A DNA stretch of 24,061 nt, from positions 1-24,061 of the forward strand of contig JAYTCQ010000220.1 of assembly GCA_043736395.1 (NCBI GenBank). Reading direction: 5' to 3'. The notes beneath the pieces are model-generated. The model did not search any database. It had not been told where the DNA came from and saw only the letters and a program-made list of their open reading frames with translations. The stretch is from JAFDVL01 sp043736395 (GTDB lineage: Bacteria; Acidobacteriota; Blastocatellia; RBC074). Shown in pieces: positions 7,466-14,305 of this stretch; positions within the stretch are counted from its first letter, which is position 1, and each line of letters opens with the position of its first letter. Position numbers and translations under genes: made by a program.

Positions 7466-8194
7466 TAAAAGTTTGGGATCTTCATTCTCTTCGTCTTCAT
7501 CATCCTCATACTCATCATCTTCAAATTCATCGTCATCATAATCATCAAAACTCATTCCCATTGGATCAGCTTGAAGCATAAAATCGAAGTTCCCGATCCC
7601 ACAATTTTTTTCCAGCGTTTTGACAATTTGCTGCCGCTTTAAAGGTGAATCCAATGGGCCCGACACATAAAACGGCTTACCCATTTTGCCGAACGAGAAT
7701 TGATCGGTGCATTCGCTGGCATCAATCTCGCCGAAAATTTCTTTCGCTTTGTGGTAGTCGGGATCGGGTTTGAAACCAAGCTTAGCCGCATATTCCACTG
7801 CGCTTTCGACCAGTTTGCGGGCGTAGGAAGGTTCTACGGCTTGCAGTAATTCGTTGCGTCGCACCTGGGCAATCATCTCATCGTATTCGTAGGGTGCGAG
7901 CACTCTGGCAATCGCGCTTTTGACACCGAGGCAAAACGTATCCAGCAAAAACATGGTTAACACAATGTCGCCATTGGGCGCAGTCCGGCTGACGATCACT
8001 GTGCCCATTCCGCCCGCAAAGACAGAAAGATTGGACAAGCATTGATGCAGCGGATACTTCGCCGCAAAGGCGACAGGATTGGATTGAAATGCCGTTTGTT
8101 GGAGCTGTTGCACGACCAGCTTCTTCACTTTTTCTTTGCGCTGCGCTTTGCGTTTGGCGAGTTTCTTCTGCCGCTTTTTCGGATCAAGTGCCAT
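7460..8194 (-). CDS. Uncharacterised protein with basic N-terminus and acidic C-terminal tail
   Basis: 244 residues, family not recognised by me. The first 25 residues are dense in Lys and Arg (DPKKRQKKLAKRKAQRK), and about 215-240 is almost all Asp and Glu with interspersed Tyr and Phe. Between them is a folded-looking core: a strand-rich G-G-M-G-T-V-I-V-S-R segment, then TMFLLDTFCLGVKSAI (around 80-95), then an amphipathic region rich in Ala and Glu. The hydrophobic 'LLD-FCLGVK' block recalls conserved hypotheticals of planctomycetes and myxobacteria. No signal peptide or membrane segment. The oppositely charged termini suggest nucleic-acid or ribosome contact, as inference only. It converges with arsC. 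Confidence 0.7.
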   Translation of the reverse strand: MALDPKKRQKKLAKRKAQRKEKVKKLVVQQLQQTAFQSNPVAFAAKYPLHQCLSNLSVFAGGMGTVIVSRTAPNGDIVLTMFLLDTFCLGVKSAIARVLAPYEYDEMIAQVRRNELLQAVEPSYARKLVESAVEYAAKLGFKPDPDYHKAKEIFGEIDASECTDQFSFGKMGKPFYVSGPLDSPLKRQQIVKTLEKNCGIGNFDFMLQADPMGMSFDDYDDDEFEDDEYEDDEDEENEDPKLLS

Positions 8195-8313
8195 GAGTAT
8201 TTTTTCTCCTATTGGGGTGAATTATCAACGAGATGAAATATAGCAGCGTAACTTATTTACGCAAGTTCGCGCTTACCTAATATTTCCATCGAGTCGCAAA
8301 CTTCTCAACTCTC

Positions 8314-8395
8314 CACTTTCAATTTTCAACTTCTGAGCGTGGAAAAATTTCATCCTGCAAAAAAGTAGAAAGTGGAGAATTGAAAATTGAAAGTG
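8314..8395. repeat. Intergenic inverted repeat, AT-rich
   Basis: CACTTTCAATTTTCAA (8314-8329) is repeated as its exact reverse complement at 8380-8395, and both arms also carry TCTCCACTTTC-type units. It lies in the spacer between the divergent 7460 and 8449 genes. No clear promoter elements were found around it. Confidence 0.75.
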
Positions 8396-8448
8396 AACAC
8401 TCCTTCACAAGCCTTTAGCTTCCCGAAAGTTTACGTTACTTTTAGAGA

Positions 8449-10509
8449 ATGGCTCGAAATTTCATTATCAAATCGGATCAGGTGCGTCCGGCTTCATTCA
8501 TTAATTACGGCAAAGAACTGAATGATGAACAACGCGCCGTAGTCAATGCTGGCGGTGGTCCGTTGCTGGTCATTGCAGGCGCAGGCTCTGGCAAGACGCG
8601 TACGTTGACCTATCGTGTAGCGCGACTCATCGAACTTGGCATTGCTCCGGGAAGAATTTTGCTTCTCACGTTTACGAATCGCGCCGCGCGTGAAATGCTC
8701 AGCCGCGTCGAAGCTCTGCTCAAAACGGATACGCGCAAAACGTGGGGTGGGACATTTCATTCAATTGGCAATCGCATTTTAAGAAGGCACGCGGTGAGCC
8801 TCGGCTACGAAAATAACTTTACGATTTTGGATTCAGAAGACGCGAAAGAATTGATTGAATCCTGTATTGAAGAAGCTGCGATTGACACGAAAGCCAAACG
8901 TTTTCCCAAGGGCGAAGTCCTGCGCGAGATGTTCAGTTTTGCGACGAATACAGACACGCCGCTCGATAGTTTAATTCCAAAACATTATCCGCATTTTGAA
9001 CCGCTCACCGCACAAATCAAGCGCGTAGATTTTTTGTATCAAGACCGAAAACTTTCTCGTAATTCAATGGATTATGACGATTTGCTTGTGAACTGGAAAA
9101 AGCTGCTTGAAACCAAACCTGACATCGCCGCGATTTATAAGGATCAGTTTCAGCACATTCTCGTAGACGAATATCAGGACACGAATACTCTGCAATCCGA
9201 CATCATTGATTTGCTCGCGGCGAAGCATCGCAACGTGATGATTGTTGGTGATGACGCACAATCCATTTTCGGATGGAGAGGTGCGAACATCGAAAATATT
9301 TTGAGCTTTCAGCAGCGGTACAAAGACGCGCAGATGTTCAAGCTGGAAAGCAATTATCGCTCAACGCCGGAAATTCTGATGCTCGCGAATGCGGTGATTC
9401 ATCATAATCGAAAACAGTTTCCGAAAAATCTGCAAGCCATTCGTCCAAGTCAAAATTTTGAACCTGCGTTGATTCCCTGCCGCGATGCCGATCAGCAATC
9501 AGCTTTCGTAGCCGCCAGAATCTTAGAACTGCGCGATGAAGGCGTACCGCTCAATGAAATTGGAGTTTTATATCGCTCACATTTTCACGCAATGGAATTG
9601 CAACTGGAACTCACGCGGCGCGGCATTCCATACGAAATTCGCTCTGGCGTCAGATTTTTTGAGCAGGCGCACATCAAGGACGTGACTTCGTATTTGCGGT
9701 TGATTGTGAATCCGCGTGATGAAATTGCGTGGAAGCGTGTACTGAAATTAATTCCGAAAATTGGTAACGCGACAGCTTCGCGGATTTGGGATCGCTTAGC
9801 CGAATCGAGCGACGCGTTGACGCTCATTAAACCTGATGTTTTCGGCAACGATAATATTGCGCCAACATTGCCGAAAGGCGCACAAATCGGATGGCAGGAA
9901 TTCGTCGAATTAATCAAAGCTTTGACAGACGAAGCCGCGATCAACAACCCTACGAAGCAAGTCGAAATAATTTTGGAGCGCGGTTATACCGAATATTTAC
10001 AGGCCTCCTTCGACAATGCCGAAGCGCGTGTCGAAGATTTGAAACAGCTTGCCTTGTTCGCCGGACGTTATGAAACGACGGAACAATTTTTAAATGAACT
10101 CGCCTTAATTCAAACCGAATCCGGCGCGTTGACCGGCGAAGATGTAGTCTCCGGCGGCGATGAAGATGAACGCCTCGCGCTCTCTTCTGTGCATCAGGCA
10201 AAAGGTTTGGAATGGAAAGTTGTATTTTTAATTTGGCTTAGCGATGGGCGGTTTCCGTCGGCGCGTTCACTGCGTGACGTCGAAGGCGAAGAAGAAGAAC
10301 GAAGATTATTTTATGTGGCGTTGACCCGCGCCAGAGATGAGCTGTATGTGACGTATCCAATTGTCGAAAGTGACCGCGGACGACAAACAATTTTGCAACG
10401 CCCTTCGCGATTTATTTTGGAAGTGCCGCGTACTTTATTTGAGGTTTGGAATGTAGATGAAGAACCGATTTTGTTGGATGCGATTGAAGAATCGAAGTTG
10501 ATAAATTGA
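8449..10509 (+). CDS. UvrD/PcrA/Rep-family ATP-dependent DNA helicase
   Basis: 686 residues with a full set of SF1A motifs: Q-motif LNDEQ (24-28), Walker A AGAGSGKT (K49), motif II VDEYQDT (D240-E241), motif III GDDAQSIFGWRG, motif IV SNYRST, motif V SSVHQAKGLEWKVVF, and motif VI YVALTRARDEL around 622-632. It is a 3'-5' translocase or helicase of repair and replication-restart type. The length is slightly under usual PcrA/UvrD (about 720-750), with little after motif VI. Composition is host-like (31/60 GC at 10021-10080). Nothing next to it suggests a defence role, and it should not be confused with the AT-rich GajB at 2312. Which of UvrD, PcrA or Rep it replaces cannot be told from the window. 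Confidence 0.9.
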   Translation: MARNFIIKSDQVRPASFINYGKELNDEQRAVVNAGGGPLLVIAGAGSGKTRTLTYRVARLIELGIAPGRILLLTFTNRAAREMLSRVEALLKTDTRKTWGGTFHSIGNRILRRHAVSLGYENNFTILDSEDAKELIESCIEEAAIDTKAKRFPKGEVLREMFSFATNTDTPLDSLIPKHYPHFEPLTAQIKRVDFLYQDRKLSRNSMDYDDLLVNWKKLLETKPDIAAIYKDQFQHILVDEYQDTNTLQSDIIDLLAAKHRNVMIVGDDAQSIFGWRGANIENILSFQQRYKDAQMFKLESNYRSTPEILMLANAVIHHNRKQFPKNLQAIRPSQNFEPALIPCRDADQQSAFVAARILELRDEGVPLNEIGVLYRSHFHAMELQLELTRRGIPYEIRSGVRFFEQAHIKDVTSYLRLIVNPRDEIAWKRVLKLIPKIGNATASRIWDRLAESSDALTLIKPDVFGNDNIAPTLPKGAQIGWQEFVELIKALTDEAAINNPTKQVEIILERGYTEYLQASFDNAEARVEDLKQLALFAGRYETTEQFLNELALIQTESGALTGEDVVSGGDEDERLALSSVHQAKGLEWKVVFLIWLSDGRFPSARSLRDVEGEEEERRLFYVALTRARDELYVTYPIVESDRGRQTILQRPSRFILEVPRTLFEVWNVDEEPILLDAIEESKLIN

Positions 10510-10514
10510 TATTT

Positions 10515-10642
10515 ATATCCACGAAGGACACGAAGAAACACGAAGAAAAGACAATCAAAAGCATCTCAATTTTTTACTGTCCTTTAATAAATTTTTTGGC
10601 AGAGATTTTTCCTTCGTGTTTCTTCGTGCCCTTCGTGGATAT
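10515..10642. repeat. Intergenic inverted repeat of CACGAAG units
   Basis: 31-base arms at 10515-10545 and 10612-10642 match as reverse complements at 30 of 31 positions. Each is built from short CACGAAG-like units. It sits between the convergent helicase and SPFH genes, where it could end transcription from both sides, though the 66-base spacer is long for a terminator. Confidence 0.85.
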
Positions 10643-10656
10643 AACGATCTTGTCAC

Positions 10657-11661
10657 CTATCGTTTTTCTTCGACTGGCGGACGTAATCGCTGCACCGGTG
10701 TCACGCCTGGCTCAAGCTGTTCTCCGCCGCCAAACACTTCTTTGAATGCTCCAATGCTTGAAAGCAGGGTGCTGGTTTCGACGGGCATAAAAATGACTTT
10801 CGCGTTGTTGGATTTCGACATTTCCCGCAGTGATTCAATGTATTTCATCATAATCATATACTGCGCCGGATTGCCGCCTTTAATGCCTTCCGCGATTTGA
10901 CGGAGCGATTCCGCTTCCGCTGTAGCCGCTGTCAATCGCGCTTCGGCTGCGCCCTGCGCTTGTAAAATTGCCGATTGCTTATCACCTTCGGCGCGTGTCA
11001 CTGCAGCTTGTTTTTCACCTTCAGCGCGTGTAATCGCCGCAGATTTTTCGCCGTCCGCTTGCAAGACGACTGCGCGGCGATTACGTTCTGCGGTCATTTG
11101 TTTTTCCATCGTGATGCGTACGTCTTCAGGCGGCGTAATATTTTTCAATTCAACGCGGGTCACTTTCACGCCCCATTTATCAGTGGCTTCATCCAGCGCC
11201 ACACGCAAATTATTATTGATCGTATCGCGTGAAGTCAGCGCGTGATCCAAGTCCAAATTCCCTACGACATTGCGCATCGCCGTGATCGTTAATTGAATCA
11301 TACTTCCAGCGAGATCATTCACTTCGTAGACAGCTTTAATCGGGTCGGTCACTTGCCAATACACTACAGAATCACAAGTGATGGTTACGTTATCGCGTGT
11401 GATGACGGGCTGCGGAGGGAGGTCAATAAATTGTTCACGCAAATCAATTGAAGTCATTCCCGAACGCATTCCCGACCAATTCACAGAGCGTGGTTTATCC
11501 ACAAACGGCGTGACAATGTTTAATCCGCTGGTGGCGACGCGATCAAATTTTCCGAGTCGCTCAATAATCAAAACTGTCGCCTGCGGGACAATGCGAATGG
11601 TCTTGGCTGCGAGCACCATCACAATGCCGGCGATAATAATTAACGGGATGAGAATTTCCAT
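10657..11661 (-). CDS. qmcA: SPFH/Band 7 membrane protein (QmcA/paraslipin-like)
   Basis: 334 residues. A single N-terminal membrane helix (about 3-20) is followed by the SPFH core (IIERLGKFDRV, PFVDKPRSVNW, ITRDNVTITCD) and a long Glu/Ala-rich coiled coil with a near-tandem RAEGEKQAAVTRAEGDKQ segment. Proteins of this family oligomerise into ring-shaped cages on the inner membrane and scaffold proteases or other membrane proteins. The partner NfeD gene is 26 bases upstream on the same strand. AGAGG (11668-11672) lies seven bases before the ATG. The C-terminus is Pro/Arg-rich. A close relative, HflK/C, is less likely given the NfeD pairing and the length. Confidence 0.87.
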   Translation of the reverse strand: MEILIPLIIIAGIVMVLAAKTIRIVPQATVLIIERLGKFDRVATSGLNIVTPFVDKPRSVNWSGMRSGMTSIDLREQFIDLPPQPVITRDNVTITCDSVVYWQVTDPIKAVYEVNDLAGSMIQLTITAMRNVVGNLDLDHALTSRDTINNNLRVALDEATDKWGVKVTRVELKNITPPEDVRITMEKQMTAERNRRAVVLQADGEKSAAITRAEGEKQAAVTRAEGDKQSAILQAQGAAEARLTAATAEAESLRQIAEGIKGGNPAQYMIMMKYIESLREMSKSNNAKVIFMPVETSTLLSSIGAFKEVFGGGEQLEPGVTPVQRLRPPVEEKR

Positions 11662-11687
11662 AATTAACCTCTTAAAAGTATTTACGC

Positions 11688-12182
11688 TTACTGCTTTTCT
11701 GAAGTTCCGGTAAACAAAAATTCGCGCCGTGGATTAGTGCGGCGAACATACACCGAATTGCCTTCGATGCGTTCAATTTCGACAGATTCGCCTTCGATAA
11801 GAGGTGCTTCACCTTCAACCGGAAAGGCTGTCCATACTGACCCCGAAGCTTTGATGGCACATTCGTGGCGGATACCCTGACTGGAAGCAACTACGGTCAC
11901 CATCTTTCCAATCATTTTTTCAACTCCAGTTTTTATATCGGCGTCGCCTGAAGTGCGCGGCAAATATTTCTGAAGAATCGTCCTTGAAAAGATAACCAGT
12001 AAAGTTGAAACAATGAGAAAAGCAATGATTTGGATAGCTAAACTTGTGACACCAAGCAAGGCAAGTACCGAAGCGACAATGGCTCCAACGCCGAACCAGA
12101 GCAAAAAGAATCCAGTCGTCGCGGCTTCACCGGCGAGAAGAATGGCAGCAATCAACAGCCAGATAATCCACATAAAATGCAA
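11688..12182 (-). CDS. nfeD: NfeD-like membrane protein
   Basis: 164 residues. Three hydrophobic segments (about 4-22, 25-45, 48-66) precede a soluble domain of OB-fold type (roughly 90-155: V-ASSQGIRHECAIKASGSVW-AFPVEGEAPLIEGESVEIERIEGNSVYVRR). This is the short NfeD form without the protease domain, which is usually co-transcribed with an SPFH protein and thought to help assemble its cage. The SPFH partner follows after 26 bases. GAGG sits six bases before the chosen ATG; a second Met three codons in is also possible. Confidence 0.85.
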   Translation of the reverse strand: MHFMWIIWLLIAAILLAGEAATTGFFLLWFGVGAIVASVLALLGVTSLAIQIIAFLIVSTLLVIFSRTILQKYLPRTSGDADIKTGVEKMIGKMVTVVASSQGIRHECAIKASGSVWTAFPVEGEAPLIEGESVEIERIEGNSVYVRRTNPRREFLFTGTSEKQ

Positions 12183-12303
12183 TCCTCACGAAAGCCGTAT
12201 GCTATGTCAGTAAGAAATTTCATACAAGAAAATTTGGGATTTGCGCAAATTGCTCCGACTACTGAATTGGAAATTTTACGATTCTTTGGGCTATAAAAAA
12301 TTT

Positions 12304-13827
12304 CTACCACAACTTCCATTTTTTCGGCTCTGGTTTGGCTGGGTCTATTTTATCGGTAGGATTTTTTTCTTCCTCGATCGGCACGACATCAACAGGCTTC
12401 GGACGATAAGGAGTGGCGCGTTTTTGGAAACCGTGTTTTTCAAGGAGCGCACCTACGCGTTGTTTGTAAATCGCGCCTTTGACTGGATCAACCATCAGCA
12501 CATAATTCGCAAAGCCATTCAGCGAAGCCATCACGTCTACTGACGTGTTCCAATATTTTCCTTCGGGGCCATCTTTTTCAATTTGAAATAAGACAGCGCG
12601 GAAACGTTTCAGGGCCTTGCGATCAATGCTTAATTTTTGATTGACGACAATGCCTGTGACTTCTTGTTGACGCGACTGGCGCAGCACTCTAGTTTTAGCG
12701 GGATGAATTTCCAGGCCTTCGTGCGCAACTATTGCGGCAGTTTTTTGCAGCACATTACAAATATTTTTTTTGTTCTCGCCGGAAGTCGAAAACGTCAAAT
12801 CATCGGCATAGCGCGTGTATACAAACCCCATCTCGTCCGCCATATTTTGCAAGCGACAATCTAACCGATGACACAAAATATTCGTGATCGCCGGACTGGT
12901 CGGCGCGCCTTGCGGTAAATGCCTCAAGCCCGTAGCGACAAAATATTTTTTACCATCCAGCAACACCTGTTCGACTTCGGGTTCACAGCAAAGCAAACCG
13001 AAAATTGTCGCGGCGGCTTCGCTGTACCCAAGCTGGCGAAACACGCCTTTGACGCGTTTGTAACTAATCGAAGGAAAAAAATCTTTGAGGTCGCAATTGA
13101 TGATGAATTCCGCGCCTACGTGAGGTTTGGCGTTGCTCACAATCGAATGCGCGTGCCGAAATCCGTGTGCGGCATCGTGCAATGTCACCTTGTCTAAAAT
13201 ATTCGTCAGAATCCATTGCTGCGCTTTTTTCAAGCGCGGCATCGGCGCAGAAATCAACCGTTCGCCGCCGGTTTTTTTCGGCACTTTGAAACGCACATAA
13301 TGGTTAACGTTGGAAGTTTTGCGATCAAACGCGAGGAAGCGCAATTCGTTCACGGTGATGTTCATCGCTGCCGCAATGTTTGCCGCATCGTCAAAGCGCG
13401 GCACTCCGAATTTTGCTAACCGTTCCTCGTCACAGACAATATTATTCAGCCCTGCCGAAACCGCTGCGCCCAAATAAACTATTTCTGTAGCTTTGCGTGC
13501 CTGCCATTTTTCAGCGCGTTCAGTGCGTTCTTTTTCGTGGCGTTCTTTGGTGTCTTTTTGCTTTTGCTTGGATTCGAGCAACCGCTTTTTGCGTAGCTCT
13601 TTCAGCAGAGCTTGTTCGTTGTAGAGCTTACGATTTTGCATACGCAAATCGTCAAGTTGCCGTTGCAATTCGCCGCGCTGCCGAATCTCGTCCGCCGGAT
13701 CGTGCGGCATTTCGCCCTGCGCCGGCCAAAAGCCGAGCCGAATCATATCGCCCAGAATAAATTCTTCGCGGGATGATTCGCGGATGCGTTCGTAGAGTTC
13801 TTCGCGGGTGCGCGGTTGAGTGGACAT
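12304..13827 (-). CDS. Retron reverse transcriptase
   Basis: 507 residues. The RT core runs from about 175 to 400: fingers VPKKTGGERLISAP, the retron hallmark NAxxH as N232-A-K-P-H236, motif A CDLKDFFPS (D246), a LPQGAPTSPAITN template-grip motif (305-317), catalytic YADD (340-343, DNA 12799-12810), an IHPAKTRV motif near 374, and the retron VTG (390-392). NAxxH and VTG are diagnostic of retrons, whose RT uses its own ncRNA as template to make branched msDNA. About 170 residues precede the core: a short conserved-looking REELYERIRESSREEFIL-type helix and a highly charged coiled coil at about 45-112. That makes it longer than the usual 300-400 aa; myxobacterial retron RTs of about 485 aa are similar in this, as I recall. 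The ncRNA lies 89 bases upstream. The C-terminal 35 residues are Pro/Lys-rich. Confidence 0.93.
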   Translation of the reverse strand: MSTQPRTREELYERIRESSREEFILGDMIRLGFWPAQGEMPHDPADEIRQRGELQRQLDDLRMQNRKLYNEQALLKELRKKRLLESKQKQKDTKERHEKERTERAEKWQARKATEIVYLGAAVSAGLNNIVCDEERLAKFGVPRFDDAANIAAAMNITVNELRFLAFDRKTSNVNHYVRFKVPKKTGGERLISAPMPRLKKAQQWILTNILDKVTLHDAAHGFRHAHSIVSNAKPHVGAEFIINCDLKDFFPSISYKRVKGVFRQLGYSEAAATIFGLLCCEPEVEQVLLDGKKYFVATGLRHLPQGAPTSPAITNILCHRLDCRLQNMADEMGFVYTRYADDLTFSTSGENKKNICNVLQKTAAIVAHEGLEIHPAKTRVLRQSRQQEVTGIVVNQKLSIDRKALKRFRAVLFQIEKDGPEGKYWNTSVDVMASLNGFANYVLMVDPVKGAIYKQRVGALLEKHGFQKRATPYRPKPVDVVPIEEEKNPTDKIDPAKPEPKKWKLW

Positions 13828-13846
13828 AATGAAACCAGGAAGTCGA

Positions 13847-13901
13847 AACGATGAACGATGAATAGAAGATTTTTATTTTCCTCCATTCATCGTTCATCGT
13901 T
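13847..13901. repeat. Perfect 17-bp inverted repeat in the RT leader
   Basis: AACGATGAACGATGAAT (13847-13863) is the exact reverse complement of 13885-13901, with a 21-base loop. It falls between the ncRNA and the RT start, 20 bases before the RT ATG in transcript terms. It could be a dispersed repeat, or a processing or translation-control hairpin for the RT. Confidence 0.8.
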
Positions 13902-13916
13902 CCGCATTCATCTTTT

Positions 13917-14172
13917 ATTTTAATGCGCGTGCGCAACCATCCATGATTGCCTTCGATAACCGCTAGGGACTGGATTGCTCAACTCGAGCTGGGCGCCACT
14001 ACTATGCGTCAATTATTGCTCGGCATTCAAACCGAATTACGCATAGTAGTGGCAGCCCAGCATAGTCAAGAGCAGGCCAGTGATGCATGCGAAAACGAAC
14101 CGCAAGGACGGCGATCCACCGTCCGGATTGCAAGGCTGTCAACCATTGATGGCTGCGCACGCGCATTAAAAT
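13917..14172 (-). ncRNA. Retron msr-msd non-coding RNA
   Basis: Read on the minus strand, the same as the RT. Arm a1 (14172-14154) and arm a2 (13935-13917) are a perfect 19-bp pair, ATTTTAATGCGCGTGCGCA against its complement. The pairing continues imperfectly for about 16 more bases. After a1 come an AGC (G opposite 14153) and a second AGC at the end of the extended stem (G opposite 14136), both candidate branch guanosines. The msr hairpin is GGACGG, seven-base loop, CCGTCC (14124-14106). The msd is a long hairpin between 14080 and 13970: an 11-bp basal stem with one mismatch and one wobble, an 8/9-base internal loop, CTGGGC/GCCCAG, a one-base bulge, a perfect 15-bp stem GCCACTACTATGCGT, and a 29-base apical region. 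Order a1, msr, msd, a2, RT is the canonical retron order. Boundaries are from pairing only. Confidence 0.9.
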
Positions 14173-14180
14173 TCAAAGAG

Positions 14181-14294
14181 CTTTTACTGGGAGCGCCCGC
14201 ATCCTGCGGGCGAGCCTCACACTAAAATCAATTTCCATCGCAGGGTATTCGCTCACCAAGGCTCGCCCGCAGGATGCGGGCGTTCCCAGTAAAG
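14181..14294. repeat. Inverted pair of REP-like palindromes
   Basis: Arms 14183-14217 and 14259-14293 are reverse complements at 34 of 35 positions. Each contains its own hairpin GCCCGCA-TCC-TGCGGGC. The arrangement is like two inverted REP units around a 41-base spacer. It lies between the SWIM gene stop and the retron ncRNA, and has no T-run that would make it a standard terminator. Confidence 0.88.
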
Positions 14295-14305
14295 GCGACT
14301 CCCAG

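Noticed and set aside
8449..10509. A second Gabija or other defence helicase
   Set aside because: No ATPase/TOPRIM partner lies beside it, motif VI is the standard YVALTRAR, and its composition is host-like; a housekeeping UvrD/PcrA is simpler.
10657..12182. SPFH/NfeD genes as membrane effectors of the retron
   Set aside because: They lie downstream of the RT with a 121-base gap and form a widespread housekeeping pair; WGR/HEAT and SWIM already fill the accessory role.
12304..13827. Group II intron maturase or diversity-generating retroelement RT
   Set aside because: No maturase X or HNH domain follows the RT core, no intron domain V fold was seen, and no template/variable repeat pair is present. 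NAxxH, VTG and the msr-msd RNA point to a retron.
14181..14294. Simple Rho-independent terminator of the SWIM gene
   Set aside because: The hairpins are strong but no run of T follows on either strand, and the RT gene beyond appears to belong to the same operon.
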